A stretch of DNA of 41,206 nucleotides from a candidate division WWE3 bacterium (GCA_003564915.1 PXDX01000118.1:1-41206); one strand, 5' to 3'; shown: positions 15,104 to 23,368, counted from the first letter of the stretch. Numbers and translations: made by a program. Notes: generated by a model from the sequence alone, not told the origin.

Positions 15104-15670
15104 TTATTCTTTTTTATCTAATTTTTGGATGTAACTAAGAACTTCTTCGGGAGTTGAGCATATTTGAAGTAACTCGATCTCTCCCGGCCTCATAAGCATA
15201 TTTTTCTTAATCGATTCAACAATTTCCTCCCAAAAACTTCCGAACAGGATTATGGGTTTATGGTTCCCTTCGTGGATACGTGAACTAGCCCAGCTCATTC
15301 CCAACTCACTTATTGTTCCCGTACTGCCGTTAAAAACAATGTGCACATCATTGTTTTGAAGCATGACCTTGGTTCTATCAAAGTAGTCAAGTGTAACGAT
15401 CTCATCATCGAATGGGTTTTCAGGATCCACGCCCTCATAGTTGGCTTTTTTCTTGTTTGGGTGGTAAGTAACAACAATAACGTTCTGACCGGCTGCTTTA
15501 GCTCCCATTGTTGCAGCCCTCATAACGCCCGGACCCCCTCCGTTCATGATTTTGTATCCGTTTTCGGCCAGTAATTTGGCTGTATCGTAAGCTTCTTTAA
15601 ATACTTTAGAATCGTTTTCCCAGGAGGCTCCTCCGAGAAAGACAATCTTTTCTATTTTTCTTTTTTCCAT
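15104..15670 (-). CDS. LOG family protein (lysine decarboxylase-like fold)
   Basis: A 188-residue Rossmann-fold protein of the LOG/TIGR00730-type group, known in plants and bacteria as nucleoside 5'-monophosphate phosphoribohydrolases. Seen: FLGGASWEND, NGGGPGVMRAATMGAKAAG (43-61), and the catalytic-region FNGSTGTISELGMSW (113-127), which corresponds to the family's PGGxGTxxE with PGG altered to NGS but Thr119 and Glu122 kept. It could release ribose 5-phosphate from a nucleotide, which would fit an operon of ribose 5-phosphate enzymes; this link is inference. It overlaps the end of rpe by 19 bases. Confidence 0.85.
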   Translation of the reverse strand: MEKRKIEKIVFLGGASWENDSKVFKEAYDTAKLLAENGYKIMNGGGPGVMRAATMGAKAAGQNVIVVTYHPNKKKANYEGVDPENPFDDEIVTLDYFDRTKVMLQNNDVHIVFNGSTGTISELGMSWASSRIHEGNHKPIILFGSFWEEIVESIKKNMLMRPGEIELLQICSTPEEVLSYIQKLDKKE

Positions 15671-16305
15671 TTATTTAATATCCCTTCAAAATTTTTTAAT
15701 CTATCGTATGGAGATTCTGAATTAAATATTGCAGATCCTATTACAACATTATTGGCTCCGGCATTCAAGACCCGGATCAATGTATTTTCATTTATCCCGC
15801 CATCGACTTGGATTGTCAAATCGGGATAGGTGCTCTTCGCTTCTTTTATTTTTGAAATGATCGAGGGGTTGAATTCTCCTCCTTGTGCTCCGGGATTTAC
15901 CGCCATGAGTTGGATTATATCGAAAAGTTCATTAAATGGGAGCAAATTATCTATAGGCGTTTCCGGGTTGAGGGAAAGCCCCGCTTTAAGCCCCTCCTTC
16001 CGGACTACCCTTAACCATTTTATTAGATCTTTTTCAATTTCAATTTGGGAACTGATACCGTGTATCCTATCCGGCAATTTAGAAGCATCTTTAAGGTAGG
16101 GCAGAGGATCTTTCACCATCAAGTGGATATCAAATTTTTGATCTGGGACTATCTTGAGTATATCCTCAAGGTTTTGGTACGTCAGGCCGTCGACTTGATT
16201 TCCATCGGCAACGTCAATTTGAATTACTGGGGCAGATCCCTTTAATGAATTTATTTGACTCTCTATCTTGTTTAGATCTTTTTCTAGGATTCCCGGTATT
16301 ATCAT
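15652..16305 (-). CDS. rpe: Ribulose-phosphate 3-epimerase family protein
   Basis: A 217-residue TIM-barrel protein matching Rpe, which interconverts ribulose 5-phosphate and xylulose 5-phosphate. Catalytic Asp31 (QIDVADG) and Asp168 (VDGGIN) and metal ligand His61 (DIHLMV) are present. The first metal-binding His of the usual HxDxMDG is Gln29, and the following loop lost its HFVPN sequence (here NQVDGL). The phosphate-binding region (NAGANNVVIGSAIF) is intact. Activity is likely but the metal site is altered. The start overlaps the rpiB stop as ATGA. Confidence 0.88.
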   Translation of the reverse strand: MIIPGILEKDLNKIESQINSLKGSAPVIQIDVADGNQVDGLTYQNLEDILKIVPDQKFDIHLMVKDPLPYLKDASKLPDRIHGISSQIEIEKDLIKWLRVVRKEGLKAGLSLNPETPIDNLLPFNELFDIIQLMAVNPGAQGGEFNPSIISKIKEAKSTYPDLTIQVDGGINENTLIRVLNAGANNVVIGSAIFNSESPYDRLKNFEGILNKWKKEK

Positions 16306-16742
16306 TCGGAATACTTTTCTACCTGTCCTAACCTTCTTATATGCCGCTCCTCCCCATGGAATTCTGTTTCCAGCCAGGCTTTGGCTATCTTTAAAGCGCT
16401 CTTTTTACTTATGTAATCGGAAGGTAAGGTTAGGATATTGGTATTATCGTCAGTACGGTGCGATATTGCATGTTTGGGATTCCACGAAAGCCCGGCCCTG
16501 ACCCCTTTAAATCTGTTAGCGAATATCATTACCCCAACGCCGTTTCTACATACGAGGATTCCACGTACATCTTCGCCTTTGACTTTTAGGATAGTTTCTT
16601 TTGTAGTCTCGGGGTAATCATCCTTAGGGTCCAAGCTGTAAGGACCTTCATCGATCACGTCATACCCTTCTTTATCCAAAGCTTTGAGTAGAAAGTTTTT
16701 TAGGTCTAACCCGGCATGATCTGCTGATAAATGTACTTTCAT
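16302..16742 (-). CDS. rpiB: Ribose 5-phosphate isomerase B (RpiB/LacAB family)
   Basis: A 146-residue protein of normal family length. ADHAGLDLK (7-15) binds the phosphate/base region and the catalytic cysteine is Cys65 in ILVCRNGVGVMIFANRFKGVRA (in pieces). The usual C-G-T-G anion-hole sequence is C-R-N-G here. RpiB interconverts ribose 5-phosphate and ribulose 5-phosphate. The ATG at 16742 was chosen because the domain begins exactly there and overlaps the lgt stop as ATGA; longer in-frame starts add an unrelated N-terminus read from inside lgt. Confidence 0.92.
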   Translation of the reverse strand: MKVHLSADHAGLDLKNFLLKALDKEGYDVIDEGPYSLDPKDDYPETTKETILKVKGEDVRGILVCRNGVGVMIFANRFKGVRAGLSWNPKHAISHRTDDNTNILTLPSDYISKKSALKIAKAWLETEFHGEERHIRRLGQVEKYSE

Positions 16743-17431
16743 CTCTTTGATTTTAACACGTAGACCACGTACGTTACCGAAAAGAATATTGAAAGAAGTG
16801 ATAGAGTTTGGGCGATATTCATATTTCCTAGATACCAATCATCCACCCTTAGAAAGCCTGTCCCAAACCTAACAAGTCCGTAGGAACCCACATATATAGG
16901 TAAAAGAATTCCTTCGGGTAATTTCTTTGTTCTTATATATAGTAGATACATTAGTAAAAATATCAAAGCGCATAACACGGACTCGTAAAGAAATATCGGA
17001 TGATAAGTTCTACCTCCTATGGTCCAACCCCAGGGAAGATCGGTTTCTTTTCCGAATATTTCCTTATTAAAGTAATTCCCCCACCTCCCGATAGCCTGTG
17101 CTAAAGGTATTCCTAAAATCAGAGGATTTAGCCATCTAGTTATGGATTCGCTTTTGAGATTCAAGTAGAGAATAGCAGCTGTGATTCCTCCTATCAGAGC
17201 ACCGAATATCCCTAACCCTCCCCTCCATATGGCGAAAATTTGATAAAGGTTTTCGGAGTAATAGTTCCAGTAGTCTAGGACATGATACGCTCTTGCTCCT
17301 ATGACGGAAGCTATGATAGCAACATTAACCGTGGGATAGAAAAGATCGACATTCAGGCCTTCTCTCTCTACGGCTTTTTTAGAAATTATTATGGCGCCTA
17401 AGACTCCCGAGCTTATTAAAAGTCCGTACAT
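16739..17431 (-). CDS. lgt: Prolipoprotein diacylglyceryl transferase
   Basis: A 230-residue membrane enzyme with about seven hydrophobic segments. It transfers diacylglycerol from phosphatidylglycerol to the lipobox cysteine of prolipoproteins. The signature IGRWGNYFNKEIFG (114-127) is intact. The His of the E. coli HGG motif is Phe (GLGIFGALIGG), a site that varies in other Lgt proteins. It is shorter than typical (about 260-290) at the N-terminus; an in-frame TAG just upstream, which is the stop of the preceding gene, fixes the start. Its presence implies lipoproteins are made. Confidence 0.93.
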   Translation of the reverse strand: MYGLLISSGVLGAIIISKKAVEREGLNVDLFYPTVNVAIIASVIGARAYHVLDYWNYYSENLYQIFAIWRGGLGIFGALIGGITAAILYLNLKSESITRWLNPLILGIPLAQAIGRWGNYFNKEIFGKETDLPWGWTIGGRTYHPIFLYESVLCALIFLLMYLLYIRTKKLPEGILLPIYVGSYGLVRFGTGFLRVDDWYLGNMNIAQTLSLLSIFFSVTYVVYVLKSKR

Positions 17432-17434
17432 TTT

Positions 17435-17986
17435 CTACAAAAATTGTAGGACAATAAGAAGAAGGATCAGACTCGCTCCAATATATAACTTGACTCCCCT
17501 TTCAGAAGGCTTTTCCTTAAGTACCCAAAACCACTCCTTATAATTTCCCCGCGCTAAAAGCTCTGCCAGCCTGTACAGGGAGTTTGCATATGTGGATAGA
17601 ATCAAGGCCTTTGCAAAGACACTTAAGGGGGCGAAGACGATGAAAAAGGTTAGTCCGGCGAGAACGACTTGAAAAAGAACGCTTTGTAAGGTTTTTTCTT
17701 CCACGTCATCGCGGTGGTAATAGATGTAGGAAAAAACATTGGGATAATCTCCGTGCTTTATATAACCTCTCAAAGTTTCGGAGAAGGTTTTCTCAGGATC
17801 AGTGAAATATGCGTATATTATGTAATCGAGATCCAGAATAAACGCTCCCATAAAACATCCCAGGATCGCAAGGAAAATATTCACCGGATCTCTCATTACC
17901 AGAAGAGCCATTAATGCTATGAATAAAGTTAGCGATACCAGTAAGGGCACTTTATATATCTCAAAGATTTTTTTAATCAGCTTCAT
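17435..17986 (-). CDS. Polytopic membrane protein of unknown function
   Basis: A 183-residue protein with about four to five hydrophobic segments (about 13-30, 35-52, 105-135, 166-182). Features that stand out are the acidic GAFILDLDYIIYAYFTDPEKTF after segment two (shown by its pieces), a Tyr/His-rich loop (YIYYHRDD), and a loop with RLAELLARGNYKEWFW. I do not recognise a family. It overlaps the 91-residue gene upstream by 14 bases and ends 3 bases before lgt, so it belongs to the same operon. Confidence 0.75.
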   Translation of the reverse strand: MKLIKKIFEIYKVPLLVSLTLFIALMALLVMRDPVNIFLAILGCFMGAFILDLDYIIYAYFTDPEKTFSETLRGYIKHGDYPNVFSYIYYHRDDVEEKTLQSVLFQVVLAGLTFFIVFAPLSVFAKALILSTYANSLYRLAELLARGNYKEWFWVLKEKPSERGVKLYIGASLILLLIVLQFL

Positions 17987-18248
17987 TTCTTTTTTCCTTT
18001 CTTAATTCTGTTAATTTCCACATAAAAAGACGACCTTTGGTAGAGGCATCCTCTTTTCCAAGGGCAAATTCTCTTGCCCTATCGAGCAACTCTCTTTCCT
18101 CCTCCTTTGCCAGCTTTATGTATAGGCTGCGATGTTTTGGATCGGAGAGTTCCTCTGCAAGCCGGTTGCCATATGCCTGATACTCGTATTTATTTCTGTG
18201 GTCTCCTTTTAGGTCCTTGGAGCTGATTATTGAACCGATCTTCTTCAT
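17973..18248 (-). CDS. 91-residue protein of unknown function
   Basis: A small hydrophilic, mostly helical protein (MKKIGSIISSKDLKGD start). Blocks such as EYQAYGNRLAEEL and HRSLYIKLAKEEER give amphipathic helices with many charges and no membrane segment. No family recognised; the pattern of a helical adaptor that accompanies membrane proteins recurs in compact Patescibacteria operons. The start at 18248 overlaps the upstream stop as ATGA; the longer reading frame upstream is a shadow of the DUF4870-like gene. Confidence 0.65.
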   Translation of the reverse strand: MKKIGSIISSKDLKGDHRNKYEYQAYGNRLAEELSDPKHRSLYIKLAKEEERELLDRAREFALGKEDASTKGRLFMWKLTELRKEKRNEAD

Positions 18249-18577
18249 TTCTGAGATTCCTCTCGCGCCAGTCTTCCGATCACGGGAAGTTCGTGGTCCT
18301 GACCCTGATAAGCCTTCCACATAAGAAAGATCCACATAAATAAGACACCTAAATTTACGATAGGAATTAGAAATATACCTATGATGGCTATCCGTAGAAC
18401 TACAGCCATGCTGTAGGCAGCAAAAGCCGCTATCCAGAAAAATATTGATTGAAAAGCATGGAACCTCACGATCTTATTCTCTTTTTCCATCATTAAAATC
18501 GCTATGGCAACTCCGGGAATATACCCCAGAGCCGCTTCTACATTAGGTTCTAAATTATATGGTTTTTCCTCATTCAT
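18245..18577 (-). CDS. DUF4870/Tic20-like membrane protein
   Basis: A 111-residue membrane protein. The family pattern is clear: LGYIPGVAIAILMME with a following KIVRFHAFQSIFFWI, two or three hydrophobic segments, and a C-terminal WKAYQGQDHELPVIGRLA. Function is unknown; relatives are small integral membrane proteins. ATG 18577 is chosen as start; the frame extends 4 codons upstream to a TTG. A TAATAT box lies 12 bases upstream of the ATG. This is the first gene of the 11-gene operon reaching to the PfkB kinase. Confidence 0.85.
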   Translation of the reverse strand: MNEEKPYNLEPNVEAALGYIPGVAIAILMMEKENKIVRFHAFQSIFFWIAAFAAYSMAVVLRIAIIGIFLIPIVNLGVLFMWIFLMWKAYQGQDHELPVIGRLAREESQK

Positions 18578-18644
18578 ACGTATACACAAATATTAACCTT
18601 TTCTTATCCATCTTCGCAACTATTAGGTGGATTTAATCATCGCT

Positions 18645-19631
18645 TTACCTTAATTCGTATCTGGAAGCCTTTGTTCTTCCTTTTTTTACGATCATTTCAC
18701 GTTCGATCAGGTCTTTTAGATCTCTTAGGACGGTATCTTCTGATATTTTGGGAAATAGTTTTGCAAAGTCTTTATTTTTAATCATTCCGTAGTCGTGAAG
18801 ATAAGTGATTATTTTTTCTTGTCTGCCGGATAGTTTTGCCCGTCCCTTAGCTTGTGCTATTTTTGTATCTTTCGCCGAAAGGAGAATTTCCTCTCTTTTG
18901 CTGGAAGCCTTTCGAGCCATGGCTTCGGTATAGAAATCGATCCATATTGTGTAATCTTCTTCCAGGGAAGGCGATCTAATGGCCCTTTTGTATCCTATTG
19001 GATCTTGTGCGTACGATATTTCCAGATGACAATAACCATCCAGATTATATCCGCTATTCTCAAGCATTTGATGAGCCAACAGGTTTGACATGAGATCGTT
19101 ATAGTTTTGAAAAGGCTTTATTTCGGCAATTCTGCCTTTAACAATGGCGGCTCTAATGAGCGGGTGCGTTTCTCTGCAGTCCATGCTGTTTAGCCAATCT
19201 ATTAGTTCGGTCATATCGGAGAGTATCTCTTCCGGATTAGTGCCCGAGTCAGTCGCTCTTTTTCGGTACATTTGGGGAATCTTCATTTCTTCTGATCCGA
19301 TTATTGATTGGTAAAGTAATGATATGGTTTCCTCATCTATTTCATAGGATTGAGATAGTTTTTGAGCAGTTTCTATACTCGCCTTTATATTTTTAACCAG
19401 ATTGGCGGGGTTATCTTCCATTCCATCCAGATATTTTTTAATTTCGTCAAGATCCGCACGGATACCCAGAAGATTAAGGTTCACTTTGAAAAATTCGATC
19501 TTTGCTTCCTTACGCATTCTTGCTTTCCAGGAGGGAAGAATCACGCATAGTTGGGCTATAGATCTTACCCGTTCAATTTCTGCAACATTGTCTAATATCC
19601 TGTTAGTTATAGTGTATTCGGGTATGAACAT
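18645..19631 (-). CDS. Degenerate Fic-domain protein with C-terminal winged helix
   Basis: A 328-residue protein with the layout of bacterial Fic/HTH proteins: an N-terminal helical part (ITNRILDNVAEIE, residues 8-20), a Fic core (about 100-215), and a C-terminal winged helix (about 270-328: SGRQEKIITYL, ISEDTVLRDLKDLIEREMIV). Active Fic enzymes carry HxFx(D/E)GNGR for AMP transfer. Here the aligned segment is K172-P-F-Q-N-Y-N-D-L180, so the catalytic His, the acidic residue, both Gly and the Arg are missing. It probably lacks AMPylation activity and may act as a DNA-binding regulator. It stands alone, with no antitoxin-like partner adjacent. Confidence 0.82.
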   Translation of the reverse strand: MFIPEYTITNRILDNVAEIERVRSIAQLCVILPSWKARMRKEAKIEFFKVNLNLLGIRADLDEIKKYLDGMEDNPANLVKNIKASIETAQKLSQSYEIDEETISLLYQSIIGSEEMKIPQMYRKRATDSGTNPEEILSDMTELIDWLNSMDCRETHPLIRAAIVKGRIAEIKPFQNYNDLMSNLLAHQMLENSGYNLDGYCHLEISYAQDPIGYKRAIRSPSLEEDYTIWIDFYTEAMARKASSKREEILLSAKDTKIAQAKGRAKLSGRQEKIITYLHDYGMIKNKDFAKLFPKISEDTVLRDLKDLIEREMIVKKGRTKASRYELR

Positions 19632-19737
19632 ATTTTCTATGGTCGGTGACTAATTCTTGCATATTTCCCGCATAAAATAAAGAGAACCCGTAGTTAGGGG
19701 AGAAGATTATGCGCAGGAAAGATCCTTTGAGCGGTTC

Positions 19738-20787
19738 TTAGAGGATCGTGTTTTTGAATTTCTCGTAGGCTTTGGGTAATTCCGTTGCCGTTATAATAGT
19801 TTGGTGATCGCCTATCAAAGTTTCGATGGAGTTTCTATGCTCACTGTCGAATTCGGATAGCACATCGTCCAACAGAAGTACGGGCGCCTCTCCCGCAGAG
19901 GATCTAAGAAAGTTGAGTTCACATATTTTGAATGCCAGTATTAGAGCTCTCTGCTGGCCGCGAGAGGCATACTTGGCCAAATCCCTTCTTTCGCTTGTAA
20001 AGAGGAAATCATCTCTGTGGGGACCTATAAGACTTGTTCCTGCCCTAATTTCCTCGGGATGGGCTTCTTCCAATCTCTCCTCTATAAGAAGGCTTATATC
20101 GTATTTGATTCGCGTTTCCATGCTAGGATCAATCTTTTTAAGGTGTTCGTTAATATCTTGATTGACTTGATTGAGGAATTTAGCTCTCTCTTTTTGTATT
20201 ACTCTGCCATGCGCGATGATCTTATTATCCCAATATCTCAGTTGAGCGTATCCGCTTCCCGTTTCTCGTATCGTTTTGAGAACTTTGTTCCTATGTCTTC
20301 TTGCTTTATTGTAGTTACTAACCTCACTAGAGTAAGCTCTGCTTGTTTGAGTTAATATATTATTCAAAGTAATTCTTCTTATTGAAGGGCCGCTTCTTAG
20401 AAGATTCATATCCAATGGAGAAAAGAGAACCGTATTAAAATACTCGCCCAAGGAGGATATTTTGACCCTCTTTCCGTTTACTTTTACCGTTTTGATAGAG
20501 GAGGGAGGTGAGGAACTCTCTTTTCTTACAGAAATGCCTATTTTGAGATCCCTTTCCTCCCTTGTTACCAAGGCTTTTATTTCCGTGTCAGTGCTGCCAT
20601 GTGATATGATCTCGTTTTGAAGTTCTGCTCTGAAGGCCTTTCCTGTTGATACTAGGTTTACAGCCTCGATTATATTGGTTTTTCCTGAGCCATTAGGGCC
20701 GGTTATCAGGGTTATAATAGGATCGAAATCCAAAGAGTACTCGCTGTGATTTCGATAGTTTTTCAATTCGATTTGTTTTATTTTCAT
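19738..20787 (-). CDS. recF: DNA replication and repair protein RecF
   Basis: A 349-residue SMC-like ABC ATPase. The N-terminus NYRNHSEYSLDF and Walker A GPNGSGKTN (30-38) are typical, followed by the family block MNLLRSGPSIRR. Later come LIGPHRDDF, the signature/ABC region YASRGQQRALILAFK and Walker B LLLDDVLSEFD. RecF loads RecA at gaps with RecO and RecR. It starts 25 bases after the mutM stop, so it is probably translated from the glycosyltransferase-mutM-recF message; no Shine-Dalgarno is visible before it. Its usual dnaA-dnaN-recF context is absent. Confidence 0.95.
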   Translation of the reverse strand: MKIKQIELKNYRNHSEYSLDFDPIITLITGPNGSGKTNIIEAVNLVSTGKAFRAELQNEIISHGSTDTEIKALVTREERDLKIGISVRKESSSPPSSIKTVKVNGKRVKISSLGEYFNTVLFSPLDMNLLRSGPSIRRITLNNILTQTSRAYSSEVSNYNKARRHRNKVLKTIRETGSGYAQLRYWDNKIIAHGRVIQKERAKFLNQVNQDINEHLKKIDPSMETRIKYDISLLIEERLEEAHPEEIRAGTSLIGPHRDDFLFTSERRDLAKYASRGQQRALILAFKICELNFLRSSAGEAPVLLLDDVLSEFDSEHRNSIETLIGDHQTIITATELPKAYEKFKNTIL

Positions 20788-20812
20788 GACTTTTTTTGCG
20801 GACAGATTTTAC

Positions 20813-21631
20813 TCAAACCTGACATATAGAGCAGAAATAAGTGTTCCTTCCGGATATCTTCTTCTTTTTGACCGGAGATTCGCAATCGGGGCAGACAGAT
20901 TTGGAGTAGATTCGGAAATTCCTTTGTTGTTGCCCTTTCTTTCCGAATATGTCGATGAACATCTCATCTTCTAGAGTTGACCCTCGGTTTTCAATCCCTT
21001 CCTGTATGACCGTCCTTATCGCACCTAAAAGTTTCTCGGTTTGCTCCATGTTTATTGATCTGGTTCTGGTTTCAGGATGAATGCCTGAGATGAAAAGAGC
21101 CTCTGTGGCATATATATTACCTAAGCCGGCTAATTTGGTTTGATCCATGATCAAATTCTTGATGCTCGTGTTTTTGGACCCAATTATTTCCGCCAATATC
21201 TTGGTATTTAATTCTTCCGATAGAGGAGGCGGTCCGTATTTCTCTCTTAGATCGAGGTACTCACTTGGATCTAAAAATCTCACCTTACCGAATTTTCTAA
21301 CATCTCTGAAGGCGAGGTAGAAACTTTTGTCCTTACCCTCAATCTTGAAAGTAACACGCTCATGCTTCAGAGGTTTGAAAGTTTTTTTGGCCAGAATTTG
21401 CCCCGTCATAGCAAGATGAAAGTTCAGCACCCCTCCTTCTACTTTCAAAAGGATGTTTTTAGCTATTTGGAATACATCTTTTACTCTTTTACCCTCTAAC
21501 TTATTTTTGAAAGTTATATTGTCAGGATAAGTCTCATATCCCTTTTCTATATAGATCTTTTTAATAAGGGCGTCTTCAGTAATTTTTTTTAGATCTTTGA
21601 CTATTGTATGTACTTCAGGAAATTCCGGCAT
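20813..21631 (-). CDS. mutM: Formamidopyrimidine-DNA glycosylase (Fpg/MutM)
   Basis: A 272-residue base-excision enzyme for 8-oxoguanine and formamidopyrimidines. The N-terminus PEFPEVHTIV supplies the catalytic Pro1 and Glu2 after Met removal (family form PELPEV). Further blocks are HLAMTGQILA, LKHERVTF with the beta-lysine, the helix-two-turn-helix KLAGLGNIYATEALF, and the zinc finger CPDC...CSICQ at the C-terminus. All are intact. Its start overlaps the glycosyltransferase stop by 17 bases. Confidence 0.96.
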   Translation of the reverse strand: MPEFPEVHTIVKDLKKITEDALIKKIYIEKGYETYPDNITFKNKLEGKRVKDVFQIAKNILLKVEGGVLNFHLAMTGQILAKKTFKPLKHERVTFKIEGKDKSFYLAFRDVRKFGKVRFLDPSEYLDLREKYGPPPLSEELNTKILAEIIGSKNTSIKNLIMDQTKLAGLGNIYATEALFISGIHPETRTRSINMEQTEKLLGAIRTVIQEGIENRGSTLEDEMFIDIFGKKGQQQRNFRIYSKSVCPDCESPVKKKKISGRNTYFCSICQV

Positions 21632-22745
21632 GATCCTCCCATTTCTTCTTTACAAAGTTTGAAAACTCCTTTTGAAAACGATTTCCTTTAAAACCTTTAG
21701 CGTAGGCCTTGATTCTTTCTTTTTCAAATATACCCCTCTCTATGGATTTGTCGAATTCCTTTATAGAAATAATTATATCTTCCAGTTCAAGGCTCTCAAA
21801 AAACATTCCCGTTATGTTTTCCTTAACTGTTTCTGTTGCTCCGCCGGATTTGTGTGCTAGAACAGGTTTTCCTAAAGACATAGCTTCCAAAGGCACTATG
21901 CCCCAATCTTCTTCCACCACAGGAAATATCAAGCCCTTACTTCCTGCTAGAATAGCTCTTTTTTTCTCTTCGCCCACTCTTCCTGTCATTTTGATACTAT
22001 CTCCCGACATTTTCCTTAGTCTCTTTTCATCGGGCCCTGTTCCCATTACGATAAGATCCCATCCCAGAAAGTTAAATGCCTGGATCAGCAGATCAACGTT
22101 TTTATATGGGGTCAATCTGCCTAAAGAGCAGAAGTAAGGTTTTTTGATATTATCCGGCTTTGGAGCATCTCCATCATCTATGTCCAGTGGAGGATTTATG
22201 ACTTCTGCGTACCGCCCATAGAATTTCTTTATTCTTTTTCTTGTGGTTTCCGAATTGGCTATTAAATAATCGGGTCTTTGAGCCGCGCAATAGTCCCAAA
22301 TACGTAGAAAATGATCTATGATAGCGATTACAGGTTTGTAATACCATCTATGACGTGATGGGCTCTCAACCGAATATCCGTAGAGGAATCTTGGGGGAGT
22401 ATGGATATAACTAATGTGGAGCTGTCTTGGTTTTGTTATAACTCCCTTGGACCAGGAAGAAGAGTCAGAAATTATTATATCGAAATCATCCAGGTCGAAG
22501 CTTTCAAATACCAAAGGCATAAGAAAAGAGAGGTGTTTTGAGAAGATCCTTAGTAGAAGATTATTTGCACTTATAATCTCTCTGGAGTTAATGTTCTTTG
22601 TGAGGTTCTTTGGTGAGTATATTCCGGTATATATGGGCGCATCGGGAAATATTTCTATTATTGACTCCATTGTCTTTTCCGCCCCTCCATATTGAACAAG
22701 GTAATCGTGTATTATGGCTACGCGCGGACGCTGTTTCTGTAACAT
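21615..22745 (-). CDS. Glycosyltransferase family 4 (WbaZ-like)
   Basis: A 376-residue GT-B enzyme that builds polysaccharide or glycolipid. Seen: VAIIHDYLVQYGGAEKT at the acceptor domain, YIHTPPRFLYGY, then the donor-domain pieces FCSLGRLTPYKNVDLLIQAF and the E-x7-E motif EEDWGIVPLEAMSLGKPVLA. The arrangement resembles WbaZ-type mannosyltransferases of O-antigen clusters, but the sugar is not known. A perfect TATAAT six bases before the ATG leads a glycosyltransferase-mutM-recF unit; combining wall glycosylation with DNA repair looks like compaction rather than shared function. Confidence 0.92.
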   Translation of the reverse strand: MLQKQRPRVAIIHDYLVQYGGAEKTMESIIEIFPDAPIYTGIYSPKNLTKNINSREIISANNLLLRIFSKHLSFLMPLVFESFDLDDFDIIISDSSSWSKGVITKPRQLHISYIHTPPRFLYGYSVESPSRHRWYYKPVIAIIDHFLRIWDYCAAQRPDYLIANSETTRKRIKKFYGRYAEVINPPLDIDDGDAPKPDNIKKPYFCSLGRLTPYKNVDLLIQAFNFLGWDLIVMGTGPDEKRLRKMSGDSIKMTGRVGEEKKRAILAGSKGLIFPVVEEDWGIVPLEAMSLGKPVLAHKSGGATETVKENITGMFFESLELEDIIISIKEFDKSIERGIFEKERIKAYAKGFKGNRFQKEFSNFVKKKWEDHAGIS

Positions 22746-22751
22746 ATCCTT

Positions 22752-22757
22752 ATTATA
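22752..22757 (-). promoter_or_regulatory. -10 box of the glycosyltransferase-mutM-recF unit
   Basis: A perfect TATAAT on the minus strand, six bases from ATG 22745. AAGGAT lies between the box and the ATG but is too close to serve as a ribosome binding site. Confidence 0.6.
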
Positions 22758-22812
22758 TCAACTTATACGATGTGTTTGCTTAAAGCGTTTTACTGGCGAT
22801 ATATTTTTGCGT

Positions 22813-22818
22813 TATTCT
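22813..22818 (+). promoter_or_regulatory. -10 box of the HEPN-like gene
   Basis: TATTCT, six bases before ATG 22825, divergent from the glycosyltransferase promoter about 60 bases away. Confidence 0.45.
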
Positions 22819-22824
22819 TAAACT

Positions 22825-23322
22825 ATGGAATTAATATCAAGAGAGTCTTTTTTATGGGGTTATTTGGAGTCGGACATAAGAGGTCTGATTGCGGACGGAG
22901 AGCTTCTTTTTGATCTTGTGGAAGAAAAAGATAAAGGTACAACCGATTTTTCCTATCTTGTTTTTTCTTTTTCCAAAGCCTACGAAGGTTTCTTAAAAAA
23001 GTTGTTTTTGGATATGCAGATCATAAATGAGAAAGATTATTACGGGGACGACGTTCGTATTGGGAGAATTTTAAGCCCTAAATATAGGGAGGACCACCAC
23101 GAAGTTTTTGATAAATCCTGTCTTGAAAATTCTGCGGAAGAGGATGATACCGGAAAAGATCTTGGGGATAGGCTTTGGGAGACCTGGCACCGCGGGAGAA
23201 ATAGAGTATTTCACTACTTTCCACATAATTTTCGAAGACTTTCCTACACTGAAGCTTTGGATATTGTGCGCCAGGTTGTCTCACAGATGGAGGAAGCTGT
23301 TCGAGTTTGTTGCTTAGAGTGA
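22825..23322 (+). CDS. HEPN-like protein of unknown function
   Basis: A 165-residue mostly helical protein. The motif R125-N-R-V-F-H130 in a helix after LGDRLWETWHRG matches the Rx4-6H signature of HEPN ribonucleases and nucleotide-binding proteins, and the helices before it (SYLVFSFSKAYEGFLKKLF) fit the HEPN bundle. Many HEPN proteins are toxins paired with MNT nucleotidyltransferases or other antitoxins; no such partner is adjacent, so a toxin-antitoxin role is not shown. Single gene between divergent neighbours, with its own -10 box. Confidence 0.65.
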   Translation: MELISRESFLWGYLESDIRGLIADGELLFDLVEEKDKGTTDFSYLVFSFSKAYEGFLKKLFLDMQIINEKDYYGDDVRIGRILSPKYREDHHEVFDKSCLENSAEEDDTGKDLGDRLWETWHRGRNRVFHYFPHNFRRLSYTEALDIVRQVVSQMEEAVRVCCLE

Positions 23323-23368
23323 TTCTTAGAAATATTCGTATTTTATTCGTGCCCTTATTCATTTAAGG

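Noticed and set aside
18645..23322. Fic and HEPN-like genes as toxin-antitoxin modules
   Set aside because: The Fic motif is destroyed, neither gene has an adjacent antitoxin candidate, and the two are separated by recF, mutM and a glycosyltransferase gene.
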